Below are positions 1-12,730 of a stretch of 64,000 nucleotides of DNA, piece after piece. The DNA is taken from positions 1-64,000 of the forward strand of contig SRSI01000036.1 of the NCBI GenBank assembly GCA_005656395.1. Reading direction: 5' to 3'. Source of the stretch: Strongyloides papillosus. Its lineage: Eukaryota; Nematoda; Chromadorea; Rhabditida; Strongyloididae. Below the pieces are notes generated by a model. That model had not been told where the DNA came from. It saw only the letters and a program-made list of their open reading frames with translations, and made no database searches. Each line of letters starts with the position of its first letter. Within the stretch, counting starts at the first letter, position 1. The translations under genes were made by a program, and so were the position numbers.

Positions 1-313
1 TAATTGTTTTCTTAACTATAAATAATTATAATATTTCAAATACTGTAAACCTAAACTGTTCCACTTGTTAATATACTGCTATAAAAATTAGCAGAGGAAG
101 TCTCTAAAGGTAATCATACCAAAAATATTAATTAATATAGCAAAATTCGACCTTGTTTTTTAATTTATATAAAAAAAAAATTAAATTAATATAAATAACG
201 TCATAATATAAAAAAGTACTAAATTTGATTGATAATATTATAATATTTTAAGGTGTGTATTTTCATTATAAAGCATTATAATATTTAATTTTTGATTTTT
301 TCTAATATATCTG

Positions 314-378
314 AAGTCCGCGTTCTCTTTTTTCTTTCGGCCTCCGGGCCCTCATGCCCCCCACTTCCGCTCCGCTTG
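314..378. other. GC-rich pyrimidine-skewed island
   Basis: About 65 bases rich in C and G (CGGCCTCCGGGCCC and similar) stand out sharply from surrounding DNA that is almost only A and T. The tract is pyrimidine-biased on the plus strand and contains no convincing reading frame. It may be a fragment of a foreign or mobile sequence or a regulatory tract of the adjacent channel-like gene; nothing in the sequence decides between these. Confidence 0.4.
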
Positions 379-531
379 TATATATTTTTTCTTGCAATTT
401 TGTTTCCTCAGCTGGTGTTTTGCCTTTTTTATGTATGTCAATCATTTTTTTGTTGTTAAAAAATATATTAAACTTTCTATTAGTATTTTGAAAATTCAGC
501 AGTATTCAAAGACGCCAAGAGTATCATCTAA

Positions 532-1453
532 GATGTGAAGATAAAAAAAAAGGAACTTGAAGCATTACTAATTAAAGATCTTGAGGATATGATGAATATG
601 GAGATAGAACATGTTTCAGAAAATTTTACTATCAATTCAAATTTTTATAATAAGATTATAAAAAATATTGATGAAATAGATCAATGTCATTTATATGATA
701 GTGGTGTAAATGTTAAAGAAGTTAACATTCCTAAGGCAATTTCTTTTGTATATGCAATAACAATAACATTAGGTTCTGGTGATATTTATGCTATTACTAG
801 TGAAGGAAAAATATTTTTTATACTTTTTTCTTCATTGTCAATACCATTAATAATCGCTTTTTATGTTGATTTGACTGAAGGAATTATTGGATCTATAGTC
901 TGCAAATTTAATTGTATCCTATTATACATTAAAAATAAGCTATCAAAAAGTAAGTTACATAATAATTAATTAAAAAATAATTTTATAGAGTAATGAATGA
1001 AGTGACTTATAAAATGAATTAAAGAAATTAAACAAAAAACAATTACCATATTATGTACTTTTTTCAACTATTTTAATATCAATGTTTATCATATGTACAT
1101 GTAATCATTATTACCAATCAAAATTTGCTCAAAAAAATGATACAGTAATTCAATCAATGACTTATATTTTTGAGAATTTTGCTTTAATTGGTCTTGGGTA
1201 TAATGTCCCTGCAGATACCGTTAAATATTTAACAAGAGAGTTACCATTAATGGTATTAGGTGCATTCTTATTTTCACTTTACATTAATTTATCAATTAAT
1301 TTCATTAGACATTCAGTACCAAAAATGTTAAATAATTATAGAAATAGGAGAAATCAAGATACAGGGAAGTTTGATTTTATGAAATATATTATTTATAAAC
1401 ATGAAGAAGATAGAGAATTAACAGTTTCACATGGAAATCCACATTTCTACTAA
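532..1453 (+). pseudogene. Two-pore (TWK/K2P-type) potassium channel, partial and probably broken
   Basis: Two adjacent plus-strand reading frames together resemble a TWK channel. The first (532-949) has an extracellular loop, pore helix 1 with TLGSGD where TIGYGD is usual, and membrane segment 2 (FFILFSSLSIPLIIAFYVDL). The second (about 1013-1453) has segment 3, pore 2 with GLGYNVP where GFGDxVP is usual, and segment 4 (LMVLGAFLFSLYINL). A GTAAGT donor at 950 and TTTTATAG acceptor at 988 look right, but the joined frame meets a stop at once and the second frame is closed by TAA at 1010-1012. Segment 1 and a start codon are not visible. I read this as a decayed copy; a live gene with an exon arrangement I missed, or an assembly indel, is possible. 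Confidence 0.5.
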
Positions 1454-1952
1454 TAGCAAAATAATATAATTTTATGTATAGTTTAGTAATTTTTCTTTTT
1501 ATTTCTTAAATAAAGTAAAATTTACAAAAGAACTATAACTGTAGTTTAATTTATATTTTATTAACTTTTTTTGTACTAATTTTAATCTCAATAAGTTAAA
1601 TAATGAAACTTCCTTTTCAAATAAGTAATATAATTAAATATAGAAAAGTAAAAAACTATATTTTTTATAGTTAATTTTTGGTGTCTACAGGAAGTCAACA
1701 TCAATAGTAGACACAATTCTTAAACAATAATGAAGTTATACTAAATTGTAAGAAGAATGTTTAGAATACCAGTCTCCTAATCTTTTATATTTTGAACAAA
1801 TTAGATACAGTTTTTATGTACAATTTTGATTGTATATGAATAATTATTTTTTATTAAAAATTAACTTTTTTTACAAACCTTTTTGAAACTTAAAAAGCAA
1901 AATTTCCAATCAAAAAATCACATTTAACACATGAAATAAACGAGAATTTGAT

Positions 1953-2150
1953 ATGAAAGTAGGGATTTTACAAAAATTGGCAAAAAGAATATATAAGAAC
2001 TCACATAAATCACTATCTTTAATGAGTGATGCATTCGTCTATAATACCCTCATATTTATACTTTCTATTATGTTTTTAACTACAGTTTTTAGCTATATTT
2101 TTATCATGTTTGAAACACTTGAAGTGGCTGAACAATTTACATTGTATTAA
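1953..2150 (+). CDS. Short hypothetical membrane protein or channel fragment
   Basis: An ATG-started frame of 65 codons has a basic N-terminus followed by a long hydrophobic segment (residues about 29-53). Its place half a kilobase after the potassium-channel relic suggests another fragment of the same kind of gene, but no pore motif is present and no splice-linked partner was found. It could equally be a chance open frame. The surrounding 1454-1952 and 2151-3315 are AT-rich with nothing else I can support. Confidence 0.25.
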   Translation: MKVGILQKLAKRIYKNSHKSLSLMSDAFVYNTLIFILSIMFLTTVFSYIFIMFETLEVAEQFTLY

Positions 2151-2434
2151 GAAATCTTCTTAACGTTAAAGAATTTCCCAAATGTAGATCTCCCATGTTA
2201 CTAAACAGCCAATCATTTAGATGTGGCAAGAAAAATTGTAGTACTAAGGAAAAGGTACGCAATGATACGTTCTACAATAAAATGAAGGCCCCATTAAATG
2301 TAATTTTTCTACATTTGTTTTTTTTTCTGGTACGCATAAAATCCAGTCAAAACACATTTAAAGATGAACTAAGTTACCAACACTACTCAAGAAAATTATT
2401 CTATCTCAAAACATTTTACTTAAATAAATTTTAA

Positions 2435-3315
2435 AAATATAGAATTTTTTTATATTCAAGTGCTAACACAAATCTATTTTTAATATTTATAAAGACATTT
2501 TAGAATTTTATCTTTGTAAAAATATTAAAAAAAAATTGGCTATTACTAAATGAATAAGCAATAAAATTAAACGGAAATGTTGATCAGCATTTTTAAAAAT
2601 TATCTGCGTTGTACATTATTTGAAAATGTTTTGATTGTCTCAAGATTTGTCATTTATATTTGAATATTTATAAGCTTTTAAATTTGTAAACGTTTTTAAT
2701 AACATTATTGATGAGTAACAATATTAGATGTTTAAAATTTAAAAACATATTCCTAAATAATCAAACTATTAAAAACAAAAGAACATTCCTTTAAAAATCC
2801 CAAAAGACATCATTTTACACTTAATATATTTTACACAACTAACGATAACTTGAGTGATAATTAATTATTTGTATTCTAGGCTTAGTTAAGGCATTTATAT
2901 TTATTGTATTTTAATTATGATTGTACTAGTTAAGTGAAATCCCACTAAAGGAGCTGTAAGTAAAATTAATACATGTCATAATTTATAATTGTCTAGATAG
3001 ATATATAAAGATATATAAGAATTAACTAAGCTATATTTTATTGTATTGTGTTGTAATTGTAATAATAAGAGGTTGTGTTATATAATAAAGTGATATACTA
3101 TATTCTAGAGGTGTACGCAATAAATTTCCTATGAAAAGCTAAGGATTCAAAATTGGCAGGTATATCTTTAACTATTGAAGTATCTATGAGTTATTAAAAA
3201 ATTAAAATAATGTCTTTTATTATTTTTAAATCATTTCATTATGTTAGTAACATACAAAACAATTATTTTTTGAATTTTTTTATTTCATCATATACACTAG
3301 GAAGATAAACAATTT
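2435..3315. other. Intergenic AT-rich DNA
   Basis: No coding signal, RNA gene or clear repeat was seen here. It contains only short homopolymer runs and AT-rich simple sequence. Confidence 0.5.
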
Positions 3316-3593
3316 TTTATTAAAGTAAAATATTTTTATTGGTCTTATCGATCTTTAATAACAATAAAATAAATAAGAACAATAATTAGTTAATTACCTT
3401 AGAATCTTCTTTAATATCTTCTAAATTCCAACCAGTAAAACTTCTGATCTTTATTTGGTGATTCTATAATAAATTGATTAGTATGTGTTAAAAATAATAT
3501 AATGACATTATTCACGACTTTCCAGGTTATTTATAGTCCTTTCCAGTCACAATATCATCCTTTTTCTGTCTCTTTCTTAAACAGAGTTTACTT
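3316..3593 (-). repeat. Dispersed repeat, copy 1 (exon-like)
   Basis: The reverse complement of this segment matches 14521-14795 nearly base for base, including CTCTGTTTAAGAAAGAGA and AAATAAAGATC blocks. Within it a short frame reading KIRSFTGWNLED is open and is followed by a GTAATT donor-like site; the other copy keeps the same frame with I changed to F. This looks like a duplicated gene fragment or an exon carried by a mobile element. The parent gene is not in the window. Confidence 0.6.
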
Positions 3594-3921
3594 TAAAATA
3601 TTAATACGTAAATAAAAAGGCAACCTATTAACAACAAAATAACAAATTAAAGTACAAAAAAAATTAAATATTTGCAAAATTTATTTCGAGAAATTATTAA
3701 CTCTTGCATCTTTTAATGATTGCGATGCATTTTTGTGCAAATTAATTTAAACAATTCTATAACCAAATCTTAAATTTGAGAAGTAAACTCAAAGGAATTA
3801 GTATATTTAAGCAATTTTATATTTTTGTAAAAGATATCTATTTTAATAAAAAATTTAACTATAAGGTATTTTACAGAAATTCTATCTAACCAAATGCAAC
3901 TTGTCAAATATTTTAACTAAG

Positions 3922-4873
3922 TACACACAAAAAAAAATGGGACAAATTATGACATTATTTCATAAAATGCAATAAAATGTTCCACCACTTTGAAATGTCA
4001 AAATTTATTCAAATTTTAAAAATATCTAGGCGACAAAAAAAAATTTTTTAAATAACGCAAAATTTTAGATTTTCGCAAAAATTTGGTCGTTTTTTTACAA
4101 AAATATATACTTTTAATATTTTGAAGTAATGAAACATTTATTTAATCTTAGAAATTTTAAAAATATTACACCTATTTTAGAATCTAATTTGTTTTTATAA
4201 TATATTATGAAGTGAGTTATCAGAAGTCAATTTCGTGTAAAGTTGTTAACGTTTTAACAAAAATCACTCTTTTAAACAACCCATTAACACCAGTAAATTT
4301 AAAAATTTAGAAATTTTACAACAACAATAAGAAAGAGTGATAATTATCTAACCATACAAAGTAATGTTTAATTAAAATATTATCTTAGTACTTGCTATTT
4401 TTCTTATTTAAATTAAAATATTTAAAAATTTTTTTTACTATGAACAAAACGTTTAATATTTTAAAACTTTTAATCAGTTTGACTTTTAAAGATGATCTTG
4501 AAAAACAGTATAAAAAAGTTGAGTTATCAGATGAATATAACTTTTTATAAAAATCTTATTTATAGTTATTCAAACAATTAAAGAATATCTAAAAAATACT
4601 ATCATATGTCGATAAATACTCTTTATAAAAGCATTTTTTAATCTTATAATAAGTTAAATTCTAATATTGTATTTTAAAATTTATTGTAAAAAATAAATTA
4701 AGTTTTAAAATAAATACAATAAAATATAAAAATTTATTTTAATTATTGCCTTGATTTTTTGTAAAAAATAATTGCGTTAAAATTATCGCAAATCAAAAAA
4801 ATTCAAATTTTATTAGGTGGGACAAATTTATTACATTTTACGCAAATGTGTGTCCCATTTTTTTTTGTGTGTA
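3922..4873. mobile_element. Non-autonomous inverted-repeat element (TACACACAA termini)
   Basis: The ends are an inverted repeat: TACACACA followed by an A run and ATGGGACA at the left, and its complement TGTCCCAT followed by a T run and TGTGTGTA at the right. Beyond about 22 bases the arms diverge but still share GGGACAAAT-like blocks. No transposase frame is present. Sequence related to its interior occurs again near 19870-20340. The end bases resemble those of the palindromic element at 24430-25630, so the two may be distant relatives. Confidence 0.6.
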
Positions 4874-4942
4874 TATAAATTGCATGTTTTAGGATAGAAA
4901 AATTTTTTTGTGTTTATGAAGGAATATTAAAATTTTTGTTTA

Positions 4943-6397
4943 TACAGGGTGGCCGCGTAAGACTCCCCAGACATTTGCATATGTAGCTCTGCGTTTAGAT
5001 AAACTACAAATATGGTATTATACTCATTTTGTAGCTGAGATACATATGATGCTAATTATATAGACTACACAGCGGAATGTAGATTCTGGGTGGAGTTATG
5101 GACCTTCAAAAATTGGGTTCGTTTTTCGACTTTCACTAAATGTAACTTTTTTATTTGAAGAGATTTTTAATTATTGTTGCAGATTCTGAAAGAACAAAGT
5201 CTTTTGTACTAAATCCTAAAATTACGTAAAAATTGAAGTCCGGCAACTATGTTAAATTTTTAAATAAAAGTCAAAAATCTTGATTTTTGCCAAAAAATCG
5301 ATGTTTTTTAAAAATAAAATTTTAATCAGATAATTTTTAAAAAATTTTTATTAATATTCTGATAGAGTAAGCGAAGCTCTATCGAATGAGTATATGACCG
5401 TTCTGAGCGGTTGACATTGAAAGAAGTTATGATTTGCCAAAGTCGACTTTTTGACACTTTCATATGAAAGTTAAAATACAAATAATACTTTCCCCGATCT
5501 TTATGGTATCCTAGTAGCAATAATAAGACTACTTATTCATATTAGTTTACAGATGATTACTTGTTAGTTCATAAATTGTCTTAAGAACTGAAATATTTCT
5601 TATCACACAAATTCAAGAAAAAATAATTTTTCTAATATTTTCACACTATTTTCAATTGTTTTAAACTATTTTGTATAGATATTACTCTGTAAGAACAATT
5701 ATAATGTGTTTTTTTAATTTTTTGTATATCCACTCATAATCTCATACCCTGTATTTTTAAAATATGAGCAAGTTTTTATTAAATAAGGGCAATATTTTTA
5801 ATACTTTTGAAAATAAAACATAATTCGTGTCCGAAAATTTGAAAAAGACTGAAATATTTTCTTTTTTTATAGAATTATTGTAAAATATGGTCAATTTTTG
5901 ACTATTCATAACTTTCTTCAAACTTAATCAAATTAAGTGACACTATACTTATTCGATAGAGCTTTGCTTACTCTATCAGAATATCAATAAAAACTTTTTA
6001 AAAATTATCTAATTAAAATGTTATTTTTAAAAAACATCGATTTTTTGGCAAAAATCAAGATTTTTGACTTTTATTTAAAAATTTAACATAATTGCCGGAC
6101 TTCAATTTTTACGTAATTTTAGGATTTATTACAAAAGACTTTGTACTTTCAGAATCTGCAAGAATTTTTAAAAAATCTCTTCAAATAAAAAAGTTACATT
6201 TAGTAAAAGTCGAAAAACGAACCCAATTTTTGAAGGTCCATAACCCCGCATAGAATCCACATTTCGTTGTGAAATTTATATAATTAGCATCATATGTATC
6301 TCAGCTACAAAATGAGTATAATACCATATTTGTAGCTTATCTACACGCAGAGCTACATATGCAAATGTCTGGGGAGTCTTACGCGGGCCACCCTGTA
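4943..6397. mobile_element. Long inverted-repeat element (CAGGGTGG termini)
   Basis: The element begins TACAGGGTGGCC and ends GGCCACCCTGTA, with TA at both outer edges. The two arms, roughly 4943-5400 and 5940-6397, are highly similar over about 450 bases, so the whole could fold into a giant hairpin around a 500-base centre. Each arm carries a smaller hairpin, GATAGAG...CTCTATC. No transposase is encoded. The TA target suggests a Tc1/mariner-type mobiliser. Related copies lie at 28127-29028, 36770-37219 (half) and about 60190-61590 (degraded). Confidence 0.7.
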
Positions 6398-8048
6398 TAT
6401 GTAAATTGTAATAAACTTATTCTAAAAACAAAATAAAATAAAATTTTTCATCAAAATATTTCAACAGTAAGAAATCAATGTTATTTCCTCTTAACAAATC
6501 CTCTTGGTTCAATAATTAATAACAAAAATTATACATTCATTTTTTATTCTTTAATTTGAACGTGTGACACTTTTTATATATGTAAATTTTTATTTTATAT
6601 ATCTATTAAAAGTTTTAAAGCACATATAAAGTTAAAAATTACTATATTTTTTTAAATTTAATTAAAGCGCCTTATTTCTATTTGATTGATTTTTTTGCTC
6701 AAACATTGTATTAATCCTTATTATTGTTGATAATTGGAATTAGTATACCATATGTCATTAAATATATGTTACAATAACTAAGATCATGAAGTTATTTGCA
6801 TATAAATGAATTGTTAGCAATTGCTTAGACTTAAATTAATATCGTTATTTTATATTTAATTTTTATTTTACAAGTTGTAGTGATACTATTTTATTTGTGA
6901 ATTATGAATTTGAGATAATTTATACAGGGTAAGTCTTAATTAATAAATTACTTATTGTGATATTTTCATATTTTTCAATTTTTTAGTTTTTGTCTTATAT
7001 CGTTGAAAAGTACTGGAAAATTTTAAATATTATAATGTGTGAAATAAATATCTTTTGCCTTTATGGGAAACAGTTTTATTTGAAGAAAAAACCACTCAAA
7101 TTATAAAAATTTTATCATCTTAAAGGAGACTATTTTTCATCGTTTAATTATGCCAGTACAATATTTTATACAAAAAATTGAAACATAAAATCTTATATAT
7201 TTTTAGACCGATATGTAAAATTATAATTACTTTCCCGTTATAGATTAAACATATTTAAAATAAATTTTGCACTTTGATCGCTTGCAGTATATAGAGTTTT
7301 CTGGATGAACTAAAAGAAGTACATGATTATTGGAAAATAAAAGTATAAATATCACGGACTATGTGATATTAATAGCATTACAATTATAGATATGCATAAT
7401 AAAAGTTTAAAAAAAAAGAAGGGATATTACGTTTTCAAAAATCATCAAATAAAGGAACTTAGAAAAAATATCTTTAATATTAAGCGATAGAGAATTTATT
7501 TTAAAAAATAAAACAAGCATATTATTTCATCATTGTCATTTTATTGTTCTGACTAAAAAAAATTTTATCTTAAGTTGAAATATATCTTCATAAAATACTT
7601 ATTTTCTATTGTCATTTTCTACTCTAAAGACAAAAAATTTTTTTAAGAGTTAATTTAATTTTATATTAATTTTATTTTTATGAAACAAAAATTGCTTAAA
7701 ATATAACCATTCTGAAAATATTAATACAATATTAAGTTAAAGCATGTAGATTAGTAAAGTTCTAATGTTTCTAATAAAACACTTACTTAAAATATGGTGG
7801 TAATTTCTTCAAATTTACTGTTATTTTAAAAAACAAAATAAAATTTTTCTTGTTTTGATAAGACTACAGTTTTTAACTGTTAATTAAGAAAAGTTTATAT
7901 GATTAAAATGATCACTTCAAAATATTAAATATGTTTTTTTTGTAAATATTGTTTGATAAATGATTAATAACATTACTTTCATTATCTATAATTTTTACAG
8001 ATTCACGAGAAAAATTTTTTAACTATATATTAAAATTATCTTCTAAAA
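6398..8048. other. Intergenic AT-rich DNA upstream of the receptor gene
   Basis: No reading frame, RNA gene or repeat could be supported. It is the only candidate promoter region for the receptor gene that follows, but no TATA box is obvious immediately before its ATG. Confidence 0.4.
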
Positions 8049-9021
8049 ATGTTTAGTGTGTTTTTGGTTGTCGACATTATTCAACTTACATATAAGATAC
8101 CATCAATGCTTTTAATGATACTGTCACTATATATTATAATAAAAAAGATCAAAAATAAAAATGTTCATTTTAACAAACAATTCTATACAATAATTGTTTG
8201 TAAAATAATTAATGAAATTGTTTATATTATAACTATTTTTATATTTATTAAATTGCCTAAGTGGAGATTTTTTGATAATTTTTGGGAAAACAATGATTGG
8301 GCAGCAACAATATTCCTTATTTTAACAACACAACAAGCAACATTTATGTTTCTTATAACACTTTTAACTAGTATAAATAGATATATAGCTGTTAAATATC
8401 CTTTATCATATAAAATTTTTTTTTCAAAATCAAAAATAATTAGTGTATTACTATTTTTTATCATATTATCAACAATGATTGGACTTGGAAATATTTCTTT
8501 TAATCCAACATACAAAAAATCTAACATATTTAACTGCTTTGCTCCAACTTTAAAATCTAAAAATGTAATCTATTATCAAATTTTTTATACAGTTTTTTTA
8601 TTTGGAATCATATCCATTGCAACATGTACCTTCAACGCAATGGCTATTAAAACATTGAAGAAACACAATCAAATTGGTAATAAATACAAAAAGGAATTAT
8701 ACTATGTTAAATACTCAATTTTTATTTTTATAACTTTATTCATTGTTGAGGCTTTCTTTTTTTGTAGACTTACTGCTTTAATATATGGAACTAAATCATT
8801 TTTATATATAATGTATTTTCTCCATATTGTGGCATTTGATTTAACATCTGTTGGAGATTTCTATTTTCTTATTTATTCATGGTAAGTCTGGTTTATTAAC
8901 GTTTATATCTAAGTAAAATTAAATTTTTAGTAGTGAACTAAGAAAAGAATTGAAAACTATTTTTGGATGTTCTAAAAAATTCAATAGCAAAGTTAATATC
9001 AAAATTCTTTATCGAAAGTAA
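8049..9021 (+). CDS. Serpentine (7TM) chemoreceptor
   Basis: Two exons, 8049-8881 and 8931-9021, are joined by a 49-base intron (GTAAGT...TTTTTAG) in phase 2 and give 307 residues. Hydrophobic segments recur at about residues 9-32, 43-67, 88-112, 134-155, 175-200, 224-246 and 252-275, as in seven-helix receptors. The motif SINRYIAVKYPL after segment 3 matches the position of the DRY-like motif of nematode Srv/Srg/Sru-type receptors, and the spliced C-terminus is basic (SELRKELK). These proteins usually act in the cilia of chemosensory neurons; ligand unknown. The ATG at 8049 is the first in frame and precedes segment 1 directly. The exact subfamily is uncertain. Confidence 0.75.
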
Positions 9022-9849
9022 TTTGTTTTATAATTTAAAAATTACAATTCAATTGTAAAAAGATGGTTAAAGTTCTAAATTAATTTTTAAATTATATAAA
9101 TTTTTTTAAGACTAAAAATAAAGCTCATTTTTCCTTGGAACCTTATTCTTATTATGTAAAAAATTTGTTTTAAGTATAGCATTTACTCTATCACATTCTT
9201 TGGTCTCTAGGGAAAATTCTTTTTGGTATGCCTTCTTGCTGCGTCAAACATGATGTTTGACACAAAAATAACTATTATATACGTAACATGTCTTTATTGT
9301 AACATCAGTTCTTATAGATAAATTTTACAAGTTACTCATATTATCTATTCATTATAAGGTGTTGGAAAACACCACACTTCTGAAAAGTTTGAATTATTTT
9401 TTCAATTGTAATATTTAAATATAAATATTATTATATGATAATTAACTATTTTATTATTATAATTTTGTTTGCATCATTTCCTATTTAAAATGTGTATTTT
9501 TTTATAACAAAACAGTTTAGTCTTCGCTGAAATAAATAGATTTTGGTGCCAAACTCATAGTCTTAGCTATTAGCAAAGGTTACAACAAATACAAATATAA
9601 TTGGCATTTTAAATTAGGTTATTATTTGATTTTTTAAAAATGTTAATTCCCTCAGCAATTGTAATCAACTAATTGTCCGAAATTATTAAATATATTACTT
9701 TTTTAATTTTCAAAAAGATAAACTGATTTATTTTTGATGTTGCCTGATTTACCAAAAAAATTTAAGTCTATTTGTTATTTTAAGTTTATTAAATCAAGGT
9801 TAGTAAATCCCTTGTACTACATTTTTAAATGCTTTATGTTTTTCATATT

Positions 9850-10320
9850 CACAACCACATGCTGCTTTAAATAATGTAGGATTACATTCATCTTCTGATA
9901 TTAATGATAGTGGATATAGTGAGGAAAGTTACAAAAATGTATGCGCTGATTATAGCTTTAATTCTGATTATAAAATTGGTTATAAAGACTTTAATGATAG
10001 AGAAAGTAATAGAAAATCTCTTAATTACTTTATCTTAAGTTTTTAAAGAAACCAATGAAAATAACAAAGTTCATCAAGCTTTATTTCTTGCAGTAAACTC
10101 TAATCTTGAGACTAAAGCTAGAGTATATGCTAATCCTTCTGTTCAATCGAAAAAGCTAGAGGATGATTTAAAAATTTATAAATTAAATATGGAAGAAAAT
10201 TTTAAGAAAGTATTATTATTTCTACTTAATGTAATGGTAAATTTACAATGTACAAATTTGATAAACCTGAGGTTCAAAAATCTTATAGATAACGCAAAGC
10301 AATTGGTTTGGAAAAACTAA
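9850..10320 (+). pseudogene. Decayed gene fragment, unknown family
   Basis: Two overlapping plus-strand frames have protein-like composition without start codons. The first (about 9850-10046) contains SSSDINDSGYSEESYK; the second (10039-10318) contains NLETKARVYANPS and KKLEDDLKIYKLNMEENF. The change of frame near 10040 looks like a single indel, and no intron fits. Acidic, serine-rich, then helical composition suggests a cytoplasmic or nuclear protein. I do not recognise the family. Confidence 0.35.
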
Positions 10321-11600
10321 ATAGAATTTGCTTTTGTTATAAAATTTATACAATACATTTAAAAGAATATTTTACCAAGAAAGCAATAATTTAATAATTA
10401 AATTTTAGTAAAATAAGATCTAAATTATTTCGTTTTAAGATCATTTGTAATTTTAGCGCGTGCTTGCAGGAGTTGTAGTTTTAACTGATAAGGGTTGAGA
10501 ATGTCTAGAAATTGTCATTTTTATTTTTCATAACATAATAGTGTAACTCTTTTCACTAAATGTAATCGATTTACGTTTAAGTAGTTAAGCTATACCACAG
10601 TGCTTTCTAAATTTGTTACATTTTGTAATTCTTAACTTGTTGAAATCGTATGTGAAAACCCTTAGTTAGTATATAGCTCTTACAAGTGACCGCAATTTTA
10701 AATTATCTAATTTGTAACTGTCTGTATTTCCTCCTAAAATATAGTCCACCAATAAAATTATATCATATAAATTTAACTTTTTCTTCTATAAAATGTTATT
10801 TGTTAAAATACTATTCAAAGAAATACGTATTTTCCAAATAAAAATTTATTTCTATAAAAATTCTTTTTATATTATATAAAAGAACTAATAGCAATTTTTA
10901 TAAGTTGATAAATAAATACTTTTAACAGTTTTTTATTTCTTATAAAATTAATTGTATTACTTGCGTTAAATAATATTTATGATATAAATGACATAAAAAA
11001 ATGTCAGTACATATTTATAGATTTTTTACCGTTAATTTGAAGGTATATTTTTTAAAATGCAAATATTTCCTGCGATAAAAAATTAAAAAACTTAGTGTAT
11101 CTACTTTAGATATTTTATTAACAGAAATTAAAGATGTAAAAAACAAAAAAATGTGACTAAAATTATACAATAATTTTGATTACGTTAGCAAATTTTATTC
11201 ACCACTGGATTCTGTCTATTGTAGTCTTAAAACTTGAATACTGTATATTTTAAAGTAAATTACAGTATACTTAATGTCAAAGTGCAAATTTCTATAATAT
11301 CTTGTTACTAAAAATTTAAAAAATTGTGTTATTATAATTCGAATGTTTAAATGATAATTTTTTTAATGATATCGTTAAAAAATATAATAAACGATTATCA
11401 AAAATATACACTATTTTTGTGTTTATATTTATTTTTATATAGAAGTTTTATAAATAAAAAAAATTATAAATAGTATATAATAAATATAATATTATTTTAT
11501 TTTAATCTTTTTTATTTGTCTATGAAAACAAATTGTGTGATTTGTAGTTTACTCAAATTTTTTTTTATTTAGACAAATGCAGATTGGGCTTCAAAAGTAG
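10321..11600. other. Intergenic AT-rich DNA
   Basis: Nothing coding or repetitive could be supported. The last part is the upstream region of the CAP gene. Confidence 0.4.
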
Positions 11601-11608
11601 TATATAAG
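11601..11608 (+). promoter_or_regulatory. TATA box of the CAP gene
   Basis: TATATAAG lies 39 bases before the ATG at 11640. With initiation about 30 bases downstream, the 5' leader would be only around 10 bases, typical of compact nematode genes. Confidence 0.5.
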
Positions 11609-11639
11609 TAATAAGTTTTGTGAAATATTATCATAAAAA

Positions 11640-12279
11640 ATGAACAATTTAATATTTTCTGCTTTACTTCTTAGTATCTTAATTGGAGTTTCAAGTCTTT
11701 TATACGCTCAATCTTACAGTGCCCCAGCTAATGATGAATTTAGTAAATCAATTAATGACAAAATATGGAAAGGATTCAACTATGAAAGTGACTCTAAAAG
11801 CGGCTTCAAAGACATGAAGGACAGAGTAGGTTATTTTAAAATATTAAGATATTTTTTAGATATTGAAAGAAAGTAACGAATTAAGAGCAGCTCATGGTGC
11901 TCAACCACTTACAGTTGATCCAGCTATTGAGAAAAAAGCACAAGCATATGCCGAACATCTTGCTAATAAAGTAGGACATATGGTACATGATCCAACGAAT
12001 CAACAAAGTAAACAAGGAGAAAATCTTTCACAAACATCACCTAACCTCGCTCATATTTCAGCAAAAATTTGGTACGATGAAGTTAAAGATTATAACTTTA
12101 ATAATCAAGGATTTGGACATAGTACTGGACATTTCACACAATTGGTTTGGAAAGGTTCTTCCAAAGTTGGTTGTGGTGTTGCTGCCTCATCGATCGGTGT
12201 TTTTACTGTTTGTAAATACTCACCACCAGGAAACGTGATGGGTGCATTTAAAGAAAATGTCTCTCCAAAAAAAGCATAA
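11640..12279 (+). CDS. Secreted CAP (SCP/TAPS, venom-allergen-like) protein
   Basis: Exon 1 (11640-11825) and exon 2 (11860-12279) flank a 34-base phase-0 intron (GTAGGT...TTTTTTAG) and give 201 residues. Residues 1-23 are a signal peptide (hydrophobic run ending LLYAQS). The CAP domain begins at ILKESNELRAAHG (about residue 63) and includes the family signatures GHFTQLVWKGS and VCKYSPPGNVMG. The conserved first helix, the second His-Glu region (GENLSQ) and the paired cysteines of the C-terminal part are present, so the domain looks intact. In Strongyloides this family is strongly expanded and secreted by parasitic stages; the molecular function is debated (sterol or lipid binding, host modulation). 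No second CAP copy is in this window. Confidence 0.9.
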
Positions 12280-12730
12280 ATTTTCAATTATTCATTTAAA
12301 TTTTATTATATAAAATTTTGTTTTGCAATATTTCTTTTCTCAAAATAAACATTTTGCTTGAAATTAAATTATTAAAAAATTATGTTAAGTTACACAAAAA
12401 TTGATAGCAATATTGTAGCTATCTGAAATGCTTTTTTAGTTGCAGGAGTCTGGTAGTCTGAATTAAAATTAACGAGCCATATCAGTGTAAATAACAATTT
12501 TATAATTTTTTTCTTATTAAAAGTCTTAATAGAATATTTTGAAATATTTTTTGCTTTTTGTTTTTATTATTTAATCGAAGACTCAAACACAATTGTTTAA
12601 ATTATTACTTGAAAATATCCTTAAGCAATTTTCTATTACTTTTTTACTTAATAAATATATTATTTATTAAAACATGTTTACAAAATATTAAGAAAACACT
12701 AGAAACTGACTTTATATATATTATAGTGTA

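Noticed and set aside
2195..2434. 79-codon open frame with a hydrophobic middle
   Set aside because: No splice context, domain or conserved motif; low-complexity AT-rich composition suggests chance.
5326..5520. Minus-strand frame in the CAGGGTGG element
   Set aside because: Lies within the inverted-repeat arm and centre; no transposase similarity.
8222..8527. 101-codon minus-strand frame
   Set aside because: Exact antisense shadow of the serpentine receptor gene.
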